A DNA stretch of 64,000 bases from Ardenticatenaceae bacterium (GCA_020634315.1 JACKBV010000023.1:1-64000), one strand, 5' to 3'. Positions 1 to 8,383 are shown, counted from the first letter of the stretch. Notes: generated by a model not told the origin, from the letters alone. Program-made: numbers and translations.

Positions 1-149
1 TCGACGACCCGATGCAGTTGGGACAGCGCATCAAGCAGCGCCCCGGTGTGGTGGAGCATGGATTATTCTTGGGCATGGCAAAAACGGCCGTTGTCGCCAG
101 TGACAGCGGTGTAGAAATTTTGGGGAAGCAACTCGCCGATGCTGCGTGA
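1..149 (+). CDS. rpiA: Ribose-5-phosphate isomerase A, C-terminal fragment
   Basis: An open frame enters from the left edge and ends at a TGA at 147-149, giving about 48 residues. The segment reading PGVVEHGLFLGMA matches the C-terminal signature of RpiA, where a conserved Pro-Gly-Val-Val-Glu-x-Gly-Leu-Phe run precedes the final strand. RpiA interconverts ribose 5-phosphate and ribulose 5-phosphate in the cytoplasmic pentose phosphate pathway. The body of the gene, including its catalytic residues, lies outside the window, so the call rests on this tail only. The stop overlaps the following chromate transporter start by 11 bp, so the two are probably co-transcribed. Confidence 0.7.
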   Translation, partial: DDPMQLGQRIKQRPGVVEHGLFLGMAKTAVVASDSGVEILGKQLADAA

Positions 150-1260
150 AATCGCCCTGCTGGCGCTCAAGTTGGGGTTCACGGCATTTGGTGGCCCGGC
201 GGCACATATTGCCATGCTGCATGACGAAGTTGTCGAGCGGCGGCAGTGGCTCACCGACCAACAGTTTCTTGATTTGTTGGGAGCAACCAATCTCATTCCC
301 GGCCCCAACTCCACGGAAATGGTCATCCACGTCAGTTATTTGCGGGGCGGTTGGCCGGGTTTGCTTGTCGGTGGCCTATGCTTTATCGTGCCAGCCATGC
401 TCAGTGTGCTGGCTCTGGCCTGGGCTTATGTGCAATTTGGCACGACGCCCGCCGCAGGTTGGGTGCTTTATGGCGTGAAGCCGGTGATTATTGCGGTGGT
501 TGCCCAGGCGTTGTGGCTGCTAGGGCGCAAAGCCGTCACCGATAAGCTGTCGGGTGTTGTGGCGCTTGGCGTATTGGGGCTGTATTTTGCCGGGCTAAAT
601 GAGCTGCTATTGTTGGCGCTGGGTGGATTGGTGGTGATGGTGGTTAAAAATCGGCAGCACCTGCGCGGCAATGGGGCAGCGGCGCTGCTGCCGTTGTCAG
701 GATTGAGCTTACCGGCATTGGTCATGAATACGGCCGTTTCCTTCAACCTCACCACGCTCTTCCTCACCTTCCTCAAAATTGGCTCCGTGCTTTATGGCAG
801 CGGCTATGTGCTGCTTGCCTTTTTGCATGGCGATTTTGTGGAACGGCTGGGTTGGCTGACTGACCAGCAGTTAATTGATGCCATTGCCATTGGACAATTG
901 ACGCCAGGGCCAGTTTTCACAACAGCAACCTTTGTGGGATATGTTTTAGGCGGTGTCCCCGCTGCCTTGCTGGCGACGTTGGGCATTTTCTTGCCCGCCT
1001 TCGTCTTCGTTGCCCTAAGCACCCGCCTGATTCCCTGGATGCGCCGCTCAGTTTGGGCAAGTGCGCTTCTGGATGGGGTCAATGCGGCCTCGATGGGCTT
1101 GATGACGGCCGTTACCTGGCAGTTGTTGCGGGCGGCCGTTTTTGACAGTTGGACAGGGCTGTTACTGCTGGCAGCGGCGCTTCTCTTGTTCCGCTTTAAG
1201 CTGAATACAACCTGGCTGATCGCTGGCGGCGCATTGGTGGGCTGGCTGGTGCAAATGTAA
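139..1260 (+). CDS. chrA: Chromate transporter ChrA (CHR family, two-domain form)
   Basis: Encodes a 373-residue, very hydrophobic inner-membrane protein. It has the two homologous halves of long-chain CHR proteins. The N-terminal half carries FGGPAAHI (about 17-24) and NLIPGPNSTE (51-60). The C-terminal half repeats the pattern with a Phe-Leu-Lys-Ile-Gly-Ser segment and LTPGPV near residue 254. CHR proteins export chromate, using the proton gradient, and confer chromate tolerance; some members may move other oxyanions. The ATG overlaps the upstream rpiA stop by 11 bp. No chrB-type regulator or other metal-resistance gene is nearby, so a dedicated chromate role is inferred only from the family. 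Confidence 0.9.
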   Translation: MLREIALLALKLGFTAFGGPAAHIAMLHDEVVERRQWLTDQQFLDLLGATNLIPGPNSTEMVIHVSYLRGGWPGLLVGGLCFIVPAMLSVLALAWAYVQFGTTPAAGWVLYGVKPVIIAVVAQALWLLGRKAVTDKLSGVVALGVLGLYFAGLNELLLLALGGLVVMVVKNRQHLRGNGAAALLPLSGLSLPALVMNTAVSFNLTTLFLTFLKIGSVLYGSGYVLLAFLHGDFVERLGWLTDQQLIDAIAIGQLTPGPVFTTATFVGYVLGGVPAALLATLGIFLPAFVFVALSTRLIPWMRRSVWASALLDGVNAASMGLMTAVTWQLLRAAVFDSWTGLLLLAAALLLFRFKLNTTWLIAGGALVGWLVQM

Positions 1261-1386
1261 ATGAAAAGATAGGATTGGTGGCTGACTTTGCCTGACCATT
1301 CTGGTAACTTCGTGGTATTATGCACAATTCGTAAGGAAGACCCATTCCAGATAGGGATCGATTGAAATTGAGGAGAAAAAAGAGCG

Positions 1387-2103
1387 ATGAAACGATCGAG
1401 CGGATTAGAGTATATTGAGTTGAAGGCAGGAACAGGAGCAACACCGAAGAAGGGTGATAAAGTAGCGGTACATTATACTGGCAAGCTGGAAAACGGCCGT
1501 ATTTTTGACAGCTCCTATGACCGCGGCCAGCCCATCGAATTTGTGCTGGGAACGGGGCGTGTCATTCGCGGCTGGGACGAAGGGATTGCCCTGATGCAAG
1601 AAGGGGGCAAAGCCCGCTTGATCATTCCACCCCATCTGGGATATGGCGAACGCGGTGCGGGCGCGGTTATTCCGCCCAATGCCACCCTCATTTTTGAGGT
1701 CGAATTAGTCAATGCGACAACGCAGGCGGCCGCCGGTGGCCCGGCTGCGGTAGCTGCCGTTGATTACAAGACGACGAAAAGTGGGTTGAAATATTATGAT
1801 TTGGTGGTGGGAAACGGCCGTTCGCCGCGTCCACAACAAATGGTTGCCGTTCACTACACCGGCTGGCTGGAAAATGGCGAAAAATTTGACAGCTCGCGGG
1901 ATCGCGGCCAGCCCTTCCAGTTTACGTTAGGCGCAGGCCAGGTGATTCGTGGCTGGGATGAAGGGGTTGCTGACATGCAAATTGGCGGCAAGCGGCAGTT
2001 GGTCATCCCGCCGAATTTGGCTTATGGCAGTCGCGGGGCAAGTGGGGTTATTCCACCCAACGCGACGTTAATTTTTGAAGTAGAACTCATTGCTGCCCGC
2101 TAG
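1387..2103 (+). CDS. Cytoplasmic FKBP-type peptidyl-prolyl isomerase with two FKBP domains
   Basis: The 238-residue product has no signal peptide and two complete FKBP domains (about 5-110 and 130-238) joined by an Ala/Gly-rich linker. Each shows the family core: VHYTG, FDSS-[YR]-DRGQP, VIRGWDEG, and YGxRGAxGVIPPNATLIFEVEL. The aromatic and Asp residues that line the FK506/proline pocket are present in both, so both domains may be active in cis-trans proline isomerisation. An AGGAG lies about 10 bp before the ATG. It is the first of three consecutive FKBP genes and the only one without a lipobox, so it is the likely cytoplasmic member. Its stop codon is the first triplet of a 115-bp dispersed repeat. 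Confidence 0.92.
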   Translation: MKRSSGLEYIELKAGTGATPKKGDKVAVHYTGKLENGRIFDSSYDRGQPIEFVLGTGRVIRGWDEGIALMQEGGKARLIIPPHLGYGERGAGAVIPPNATLIFEVELVNATTQAAAGGPAAVAAVDYKTTKSGLKYYDLVVGNGRSPRPQQMVAVHYTGWLENGEKFDSSRDRGQPFQFTLGAGQVIRGWDEGVADMQIGGKRQLVIPPNLAYGSRGASGVIPPNATLIFEVELIAAR

Positions 2104-2215
2104 GTAATCGGCAAGAAATTTTCAGAAATAAATCACGCGAAACCTTGCCGATTCCTTGAAGGAAACCGCAGATTTGGGCGTGTCGGTTATCCGAAAACTT
2201 TCTGCGGTTTACCTA
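2101..2215 (+). repeat. 115-bp dispersed self-complementary element, copy 1
   Basis: The reverse complement recurs at 29713-29827 with four mismatches in 115 bp. The ends TAGGTAA and TTACCTA are complementary. Two internal hairpins have 10-bp arms: AATCGGCAAG with CTTGCCGATT, and AAACCGCAGA with TCTGCGGTTT. The fold is therefore a three-way junction or cruciform. The TAG that starts the element is the stop codon of the upstream FKBP gene. It encodes no protein. It resembles a small MITE or REP-like element; its mobiliser was not seen. Confidence 0.85.
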
Positions 2216-2245
2216 ACTGGCGACAGCTAAATTAAAGGAGATTTT

Positions 2246-3553
2246 GTGAACTATTTACGTGTAAACAAGATATGGCTGCTGGCAGTTGTATCACTTATGG
2301 TAATGTGGGTTGTGGCCTGTGGTCCCGCCCAACCGAGGAATGAAGAAGAGGCAACGGCCGTACCTGCGGACACAACCTCAACAGACACAACAGATGTCAG
2401 CGGTATTGGGACAGATACCACAGTCGGGCCAGCCGCGCCAGAAATGACGCCCACGCCATTGCCCAATGCCATCATCACCGACAGCGGGCTGCAATATGCC
2501 GAAACAAAAGCCGGTGATGGGGTTCTGCCTCAAGATGGTGACATTATCGAACTCAACTTCATCGGCAAACTGACAGATGGCACCGTTTTTGGCGACACCT
2601 ACACACAAGGTGGCCCCATTACCGTCATTTTGGGTCAAGATCAACTGTTCACCGGTTGGGAAGAAGGGATGAAGTTGATGAGCGCAGGTGGCTCGGCAAC
2701 CCTGGTTATCCCGCCAGAATTGGCCTTTGGCGAAACCGGCGCGGGTGGCATTATTCCGGCCAACGCCACAATCATCATGGATGTTGAACTGCTGTCTGTA
2801 ACACCACCACCGGAACCGGCAGCAGTAGATGAAGCTGACTTCACGACAACAGACAGTGGTCTGAAATATTACGATCTTGTTGTTGGCGAAGGCGACATGC
2901 CGGCCGCTGGCGATGATGTCACTGTGGAATTTGTCCTCTGGGTGCAAGATGGCATGCAATACATCGTCTCATCTGCCCAAAATGGCGCACCGCTGACATT
3001 CACCTTGGGCAAAGGCGATATTGTCTTCCCAGGTTGGGATGAAGGGGTTGCCACAATGCAAACAGGTGGCAAGCGTCAGTTAATTATCCCCTCCGAATTG
3101 GGATTGGGAGAACTGGAAGGCCCTGGCATTCCGGCCAATTCCACTCTCGTGATGGAAATTGAACTCCTGTCCTGGCAGCCCACGCCGAAGCCAGTTTCCG
3201 TTGATGAAGCTGATTACACTGTCACCGACAGTGGCCTGAAGTATTACGACATCGTCTCTACTGATGGCCCAACACCGACGGCCGGACAAACGGTTGAGGT
3301 CAACTACACCGGCTGGCTGACTGACGGCACAAAGTTTGACAGTTCCTATGACCGGGACCAGACATTTACGTTTGTGTTAGGGCAAGGTGGCGTCATTGCC
3401 GGATGGGATGAAGGTGTGGCAACGATGTCTGTGGGCAGCACACGGCAGTTGGTTATTCCCTCCGAATTGGGGTATGGGGCAACCGGCGCAGGCGGCCTCA
3501 TTCCGCCGAATGCCACGTTGATCTTTGAAGTTGAGTTAGTCTCTATCCGCTAA
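2246..3553 (+). CDS. Secreted lipoprotein with three FKBP-type isomerase domains
   Basis: The 435-residue product starts at GTG, preceded by AAAGGAG at 2234-2240. A lipoprotein signal ends at a VVAC lipobox (Cys about residue 25), followed by a Thr/Asp-rich linker to about residue 75. Three FKBP domains follow (about 80-185, 205-310, 325-435). Domains 1 and 3 keep the canonical GWxEG and IIPxNATxIxxVEL elements. Domain 2 is degenerate: the HYTG position reads VEFVLW and the FDSSYDRG loop is replaced by a Ser/Ala/Asn segment, so it may be structural only. The protein would act as an extracytoplasmic folding catalyst. It is the middle gene of a three-gene FKBP cluster and is followed by a strong terminator. 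Confidence 0.9.
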   Translation: MNYLRVNKIWLLAVVSLMVMWVVACGPAQPRNEEEATAVPADTTSTDTTDVSGIGTDTTVGPAAPEMTPTPLPNAIITDSGLQYAETKAGDGVLPQDGDIIELNFIGKLTDGTVFGDTYTQGGPITVILGQDQLFTGWEEGMKLMSAGGSATLVIPPELAFGETGAGGIIPANATIIMDVELLSVTPPPEPAAVDEADFTTTDSGLKYYDLVVGEGDMPAAGDDVTVEFVLWVQDGMQYIVSSAQNGAPLTFTLGKGDIVFPGWDEGVATMQTGGKRQLIIPSELGLGELEGPGIPANSTLVMEIELLSWQPTPKPVSVDEADYTVTDSGLKYYDIVSTDGPTPTAGQTVEVNYTGWLTDGTKFDSSYDRDQTFTFVLGQGGVIAGWDEGVATMSVGSTRQLVIPSELGYGATGAGGLIPPNATLIFEVELVSIR

Positions 3554-3560
3554 ATCAGAT

Positions 3561-3620
3561 AAAAGTCGGGCGGCTGACAAGTAAGGCATGTTCATGCCTG
3601 CTTAGCCGCCCGACTTTTTT
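3561..3620 (+). terminator. Rho-independent terminator after the triple-FKBP gene
   Basis: AAAGTCGGGCGGCT pairs with AGCCGCCCGACTTT and is followed by a T run. The loop holds a second small hairpin, AGGCATG/CATGCCT. It separates the triple-FKBP gene from the next FKBP gene, which therefore probably has its own promoter. Confidence 0.9.
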
Positions 3621-3637
3621 ATTTCCAGTTGGTCGCT

Positions 3638-4471
3638 ATGAATAAATTCTCTCGGATAAATCTTGGTTGGATTTTGTGGTTGGGGTTCGCACTGCTGTTG
3701 GCTGCCTGTGGTACACAGAACATCACCAATGATGAGCTTGTGGCAACGGCCGTTGCCAGTGGCAACCTGCAATATGTTGAACTAACCCCCGGTACCGGCA
3801 GCGCGGCCACAACAGGGAGCCTGGTCTCAGTGCATTATGTGGGCACCTTGCAAGATGGCACAGAGTTTGACAATTCCTATACACGCGGACAGCCATTGCA
3901 ATTCGTCATGGGGCGTGGACAGGTGATTGCTGGCTGGGAAAAAGGGATTTCCCAAATGCGCGAAGGGGGCAAAGCGCGGCTGATCATTCCGCCAGCTCTG
4001 GCTTATGGTGAAAGTGGCGCAGGCGGCGTTATTCCACCCAATGCGACGCTTATTTTCGAGGTGGAACTGGTGAAAGTGGAGCCAACGCCGCCAACGCCGC
4101 CTGCCGCGGCAACGGCCGTTAATGAGGCAGATTACACGACGACCAGCAGCGGCCTTCAGTATTATGATTTTGTGATAGGGGATGGGGAAACGGCCGTTGC
4201 CGGGAAACTCGTCACCGTCCATTACACCGGTTGGCTGCTCGATGGCACGCGATTTGACAGCTCCCTTGATCGCGGCGTGCCCTTCCAATTCCCGTTGGGC
4301 GCCGGTGGCGTCATTCCGGGGTGGGATGAAGGGCTAACCGGCATGCGCGTGGGCGGCAAACGCCAATTGCGGATTCCCCCAGAACTGGGCTACGGTGAGC
4401 AAGGCATTAGCGGCGTTGTGCCAGGAAATGCCGTATTGCTGTTTGAAGTTGAGTTACTGGCTGTGCAATAG
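3638..4471 (+). CDS. Secreted lipoprotein with two FKBP-type isomerase domains
   Basis: From the ATG at 3638 the product has 277 residues. A TTG at 3629 is an in-frame alternative, but ATG gives a normal Lys/Arg-containing signal peptide. No clear Shine-Dalgarno precedes either, so translation may be weak. The lipobox is LAAC (Cys about residue 24). Two FKBP domains (about 45-150 and 165-277) both keep VHY[VT]G, FD[NS]S, GW[ED][KE]G and PPxLxYGExG. The linker contains Pro/Thr repeats. The probable role is extracytoplasmic prolyl isomerisation alongside the preceding gene. It sits immediately after a terminator and before a long AT-rich non-coding stretch. Confidence 0.9.
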   Translation: MNKFSRINLGWILWLGFALLLAACGTQNITNDELVATAVASGNLQYVELTPGTGSAATTGSLVSVHYVGTLQDGTEFDNSYTRGQPLQFVMGRGQVIAGWEKGISQMREGGKARLIIPPALAYGESGAGGVIPPNATLIFEVELVKVEPTPPTPPAAATAVNEADYTTTSSGLQYYDFVIGDGETAVAGKLVTVHYTGWLLDGTRFDSSLDRGVPFQFPLGAGGVIPGWDEGLTGMRVGGKRQLRIPPELGYGEQGISGVVPGNAVLLFEVELLAVQ

Positions 4472-5067
4472 CGGCGTGACAGTTATTCTTTAGAATTATG
4501 CACACAGTGATCCATATATCTTATCTTATGTAGTAGTCTGTAGTAGGGGCTGTGAGTTTGTGGAGTATCTCGTCAGCCCCCTATATACCCCACTCCCCTT
4601 GCTTATTGCCCCATATCTATGACACTTTTTTACTACGGCAAATTCGTAGCTTGTGTATGACCTTTGGATTATTTTTTAATAGTGAAATTGCTACCCCCAA
4701 TAATCAAAAAACCCTTGACAGTACATGTATGGGGGCGTGCTGCTTGCCCCCCATATATGTTTTCTTTCCCCATAATTCCCGTAGCTGCTTTTGCTGAGTT
4801 TTCCACAGAACATCCTACTTTTCCACAACTTTTGCCGACTTATCCACAGATTTTGGCAAATAAACGGTTTTTTCATAAGTTGCCGCACGCCTCTCGTCTT
4901 GCCTAAAATAAACCACGACATGGCTATCTTATGGAATAAACCATGTGATGGCTATTTTCAGAAAGAATGGGCATATGATTTGAGTAAGCGGCAGAGGAGT
5001 GTTAGACTAGTAAGGATGTGGTGCGGAAGCAAGCGGTATAAGTGCAAAGGTATGCCCAAGCGTTAGC
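4472..5067. other. AT-rich non-coding region with DnaA-box-like sites and iterated CCATATAT-type motifs
   Basis: No convincing gene lies here. The stretch is clearly more AT-rich than its surroundings and lacks ACGGCCGT. It holds one TTATGCACA (4496-4504) and three phased DnaA-like boxes (4799-4848). There are about six variants of CCATATAT/CCCCATA (near 4512, 4582, 4612, 4726, 4750, 4769). Two hairpins have C-rich arms: 4542-4583 (TAGGGGCTG with CAGCCCC-CTA) and 4727-4757 (ATGGGGGC with GCCCCCCAT). It could be a replication origin or a DnaA-regulated leader. No dnaA or dnaN gene is near and gene orientation does not switch across it. Confidence 0.5.
4799..4848 (+). promoter_or_regulatory. 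Three phased DnaA-box-like sites
   Basis: TTTTCCACA occurs at 4799-4807 and 4819-4827, and the consensus box TTATCCACA at 4840-4848. The starts are 20 and 21 bp apart, about two helical turns, all in the same orientation. A fourth consensus-type site TTATGCACA lies at 4496-4504. Phasing of this kind is seen in origin and DnaA-regulated regions; function is inferred. Confidence 0.5.
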
Positions 5068-5097
5068 TTGACAATTGCCTTACAATATATCTAGAAT
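5068..5097 (+). promoter_or_regulatory. Probable sigma-70-type promoter for spoVS
   Basis: A perfect TTGACA (5068-5073) is followed after 18 bp by TAGAAT (5092-5097). Transcription would start near 5104 and give a leader of about 55 nt before the spoVS ATG. Confidence 0.55.
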
Positions 5098-5159
5098 TTA
5101 TTGAATCTTATGCCATTTGCTATTTTACAATGACCATAAGAGCAACTTGGAGGCCTACT

Positions 5160-5423
5160 ATGAATGTGATTAAAGTGTCTGCTCGTTCTCGTACTGCCGC
5201 TGTGGCAGGTGCTATTGCTGGCGTTATGCGTGAAGTACGACGAGCAGAGGTGCAAGCAATTGGGGCTGGAGCTGTAAACCAGGCAATTAAGGCCATTGTC
5301 ATTGCCAAAGGGTATTTGGCCGAAGAAGGTGTTCACATTGTTTGTGATCCTTCGTTTGTTGATGTTGAAATTGACGCTCAAGAAAGGACAGCTATACGGA
5401 TAGTCGTAGAAGCCCGTGAATAA
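5160..5423 (+). CDS. spoVS: Stage V sporulation protein S homologue
   Basis: Encodes 87 residues, the usual SpoVS length of about 86. It keeps the family pattern: an N-terminal VIKVSARSR, a central AVAGAIAGVMRE and AEVQAIGAGAVNQAIKA, and the C-terminal ERTAIRIVVE. SpoVS is an Alba-fold nucleic-acid-binding protein needed for late sporulation in Bacillus. It is also widespread in non-sporulating Chloroflexota and Deinococcota, where its role is not settled. The ATG at 5160 is chosen because TTGGAGG precedes it by 6 bp; an upstream ATG at 5130 would add a non-conserved tail. It is a single-gene unit, with a promoter at 5068 and a terminator at 5453. Confidence 0.93.
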   Translation: MNVIKVSARSRTAAVAGAIAGVMREVRRAEVQAIGAGAVNQAIKAIVIAKGYLAEEGVHIVCDPSFVDVEIDAQERTAIRIVVEARE

Positions 5424-5452
5424 GTTTTTTTAGAAGTTGTTTTTTGTGAGCA

Positions 5453-5480
5453 GGGCACGATTTAGATCGTGCCTTTTTTT
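5453..5480 (+). terminator. Rho-independent terminator after spoVS
   Basis: GGCACGAT, a TTAG loop and ATCGTGCC are followed by eight T residues, about 30 bp after the spoVS stop. Confidence 0.92.
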
Positions 5481-5610
5481 TGCCTGTACAAAATAGAGGC
5501 AGTTGATTTTTCCTTTTTTTGCGCCAATAATAGAAGGTAGATGCGCAATCCCCATACCTTACATCGTTAGCCGTTTTCCACCAATCTGCCCGATAACATA
5601 AGGAGATTCC

Positions 5611-7035
5611 ATGCATAAAACAAAATATGTTCTTCTCGTTTTCCTGATAAGTTTGTTGGGAGTAATCGGTTTGTCTACTATGGTTGCTGCTGCGGCGGCA
5701 CCGGTGAAGCCGGTCTTGCCAGTTGAGCAGACAAAAGATGCAGCCGTGTTTGAGGGTCTCTTGCCGATAACCGATACGGCCGCTTATGCTTTTACCAATT
5801 TCAGCGAGTTTTACCAGGTCGACTTAAATGTCCCCACGTTGACCGAGTTTATTACTTATACTAGCTACTCAATTGAGGCCAGTGATTTTGCCGGTGAAGA
5901 TTTCTCTGTGCTTTATGGCTTTTCTCCTTATGGCGAGTTCTTCCATATTGATGCCGCCAGCGGCCTGTCAACGTACATCACCTATACGTTACCGATTAGC
6001 ACGCTGCAATGGACGGGGATGGCTTGGGATAGCGCCAGCAGTCAGATGTATGTAGCGGGGTATCTGACTGACCCCCTTACTGCTGCTTGTGATGATCTTT
6101 CGCAATCTCTTTTTTATGTGTTGGATGTAGCCACGGGTACGGTTTCGCTGCGGATAGAGGTTGCTGGTGTGCATTGTTTGGTAGCGTTTGCTGCTGGCGC
6201 GAATGGCTTGTTTTATGGTTTGGATGCTTTTTCTAACCAGTTGGTTGTGTTTGATGCGAATGGGATTGTGGTAACGGCCGTTCCCATGCCTTTTGCAATC
6301 GAAGTACATCACGGGTTGGATTTTGATGACGCCACCGGCTTGCTTTATGCAACCACTGTCGATGTGCTTTCACTCCCTGAACTATGGGTGATCGATCCCA
6401 ACAGCATGTTTTCTGTGTTTGTCGGGACGATGGGCTACGGCGATGGGCAGCAGTTTAGTTCATTGGCCATTGCTTCCATCTATGAAGCACCACAGGCTGA
6501 CGGCCAAATCGATCCGGAGACCGGTGGTTCTTTGGAATATGTGGATCCGTTTGGTTCTGTGACGCGGATTGAAGTGCCGCCCGGCGCTGTGACCCAGACT
6601 GTCCATCTCTCTTTTTCGCCGATTGGCACGCCGGGGTTCCCGCCGCCAGGAGGTACTCAGTTTGTCAATCATAACTTCGAGTTAACGGCCGTTGCCATCA
6701 CCGAAACGGCCTACCAACTTTATTTGCCAATCGTCGTGGGTGGCAATGGGCAAGCGGGCCAGACTGTCATGCACGAGAGCGGTGAACCCGCCTATGACTT
6801 CCTTTTCTTACAACCGCTGACCTTCACAATTTATTATACGGACACAGACCTGAGCGGTTCTCCTGAAGAAAGCCTGCATTTGTATTACTGGAATGGGAGT
6901 GGCTGGGTTGATGCCATTCAGACGTGTATTGAAGCTGGTATCTTGATCGACCCGGTATACACCAGCAATCCGGCAGAAAATTATGTTCAATTACCGGTTT
7001 GCCATCTGACACGCTTTGGTTTAGTTGGCAGCTAA
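5611..7035 (+). CDS. Secreted protein of unknown function with a ZU5-like C-terminal module
   Basis: The 474-residue product starts at an ATG with AAGGAG 6 bp upstream and has a Sec signal peptide (hydrophobic 6-28, Ala-rich cleavage site). The middle (about 45-290) is a beta-rich, propeller-like region with repeated short motifs such as LYGFSPYG and FYGLDAF. The C-terminal third contains a segment reading IEVPPGAVTQTVHLSF, similar to ZU5-type beta modules, then YLPIVV. It ends in a block (PVCHLTRFGLVG) nearly identical to that of the next gene. The two proteins are tandem paralogues over their last 180 residues but differ in the N-terminal half. A cell-surface or extracellular role is inferred from the signal peptide only. 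Confidence 0.85.
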   Translation: MHKTKYVLLVFLISLLGVIGLSTMVAAAAAPVKPVLPVEQTKDAAVFEGLLPITDTAAYAFTNFSEFYQVDLNVPTLTEFITYTSYSIEASDFAGEDFSVLYGFSPYGEFFHIDAASGLSTYITYTLPISTLQWTGMAWDSASSQMYVAGYLTDPLTAACDDLSQSLFYVLDVATGTVSLRIEVAGVHCLVAFAAGANGLFYGLDAFSNQLVVFDANGIVVTAVPMPFAIEVHHGLDFDDATGLLYATTVDVLSLPELWVIDPNSMFSVFVGTMGYGDGQQFSSLAIASIYEAPQADGQIDPETGGSLEYVDPFGSVTRIEVPPGAVTQTVHLSFSPIGTPGFPPPGGTQFVNHNFELTAVAITETAYQLYLPIVVGGNGQAGQTVMHESGEPAYDFLFLQPLTFTIYYTDTDLSGSPEESLHLYYWNGSGWVDAIQTCIEAGILIDPVYTSNPAENYVQLPVCHLTRFGLVGS

Positions 7036-7070
7036 ATGAAATTTGGTTGTTCACGGAGGACATCTTGGAA

Positions 7071-8369
7071 ATGAACAAATCTTTGTCGTATCGTTTGCAA
7101 CGAACCTTTCTTGCTGTACTGGGAATTGTACTTGTATTCACTTCTATTTGGATGGTTTCGCTGGGCACGTTGTTGGCGGCTGCTGTGGATGCGCCCCAAG
7201 CAAGTGTCGCGGCCGGTCATAGCCCACAGACTGCTGCGAATTCAATTTCGGGAAATACGGGCGGGAATCAGGTAACGGCCGTTGCCAGCCTGATTTATGA
7301 TGGCAGCTTTGAAGAAGTCGCTGAACCCGGATGGACAGAATATATCAACACAACCTGGTGCGAAACTGCGGACCCACCAGTAACCACCAAAATTGGCGAT
7401 TGGTCCGCTGTTTTCACGGATACATTCGCCTATGATGGCTTTCGTACCCTATGGGTAGGTGGCGTTTGCATCTACGTTGAAAATGATATTCCTTTCTATG
7501 AACCATTCAGCAACAGTGCCGATCAATGGATATATCTATCTCCCGACGAACCCATCCTCTCTTTTTGGTACTATGCTGCAAGATTCGACCCCGATAGCGC
7601 TGCAACAAATGACTTTGCCTATGTTGACTTGGTAAATCAAGAAACGCGCATTTGGGAATTACCGCTAACCCAGGCCAACAACACCGGCGGTTGGATCAAT
7701 GTTGAGATTGATTTAAGCGAATTTGCTGGCAATGATCTGCTGCTATCTTTCGGTAATACGGCAGGCAGTGAAGATGAGTGGGTTGGTAATGTCTTCTTTG
7801 ACTACATTACAACCAAACGCCTGGCACCCATTGTTGGGAGCATCAATCCCGAAAATGGCGGCACACTCATTTACACAGACCCCCAGGGTTCGCTGACAAT
7901 CATTGAAGCGCCTCCAGGTGCCGTTTCTACAACGGTATCCTTGCTCTACACGACTTTAAGCGAACCCGAAAATGGGACAACAACCTTGCCGGGAGATTAC
8001 GCGAATCATGCGTTCGAGCTAGATGTCAACGAGAACCTCGTTTATTTGCCGCTTATTCTCAACTCAGGTCTTGCCACTGCGCCTGCATCAGCTGCGGTTG
8101 CGCCGCACAGTCCGCAGCCCTACGCTCCTAGCTACACCTTTTTGCAGCCACTCACATTTACCATTCAGTACACCGATTCAGATGTATCGCTCATTGATGA
8201 AAACACACTGCGTGTTTATTATTGGAGTGGTAGCGAGTGGATTGACGCGATTCAGACCTGCGTTGATGCCGGTATCTTGCCCCAACCCTCTTACATCATT
8301 AACCCTGAAGAAAACTATATCCAGCTTCCCGTTTGCCACCTGACACGTTTTGGTTTAGTCGGCAATTAG
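7071..8369 (+). CDS. Secreted paralogue of the preceding protein
   Basis: The ATG at 7071 gives 432 residues with a long signal peptide (Lys/Arg start, hydrophobic 12-38, then AAAVDAPQ). An upstream frame back to 6999 runs inside the previous gene and is unlikely; GGAGG lies 11 bp before the ATG. The N-terminal half (about 75-250) is a jelly-roll-like region beginning YDGSFEEVAEPGW, typical of carbohydrate-binding-type beta sandwiches. The C-terminal part mirrors the upstream gene: an IEAPPGAV ZU5-like segment, VYLPLIL, FLQPLTFTIQYTD, and the closing PVCHLTRFGLVG. The genes are 35 bp apart and end at a strong bidirectional terminator, so they form an operon. No enzymatic motif was found. Confidence 0.85.
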   Translation: MNKSLSYRLQRTFLAVLGIVLVFTSIWMVSLGTLLAAAVDAPQASVAAGHSPQTAANSISGNTGGNQVTAVASLIYDGSFEEVAEPGWTEYINTTWCETADPPVTTKIGDWSAVFTDTFAYDGFRTLWVGGVCIYVENDIPFYEPFSNSADQWIYLSPDEPILSFWYYAARFDPDSAATNDFAYVDLVNQETRIWELPLTQANNTGGWINVEIDLSEFAGNDLLLSFGNTAGSEDEWVGNVFFDYITTKRLAPIVGSINPENGGTLIYTDPQGSLTIIEAPPGAVSTTVSLLYTTLSEPENGTTTLPGDYANHAFELDVNENLVYLPLILNSGLATAPASAAVAPHSPQPYAPSYTFLQPLTFTIQYTDSDVSLIDENTLRVYYWSGSEWIDAIQTCVDAGILPQPSYIINPEENYIQLPVCHLTRFGLVGN

Positions 8370-8383
8370 ACGGCAACTTTATG

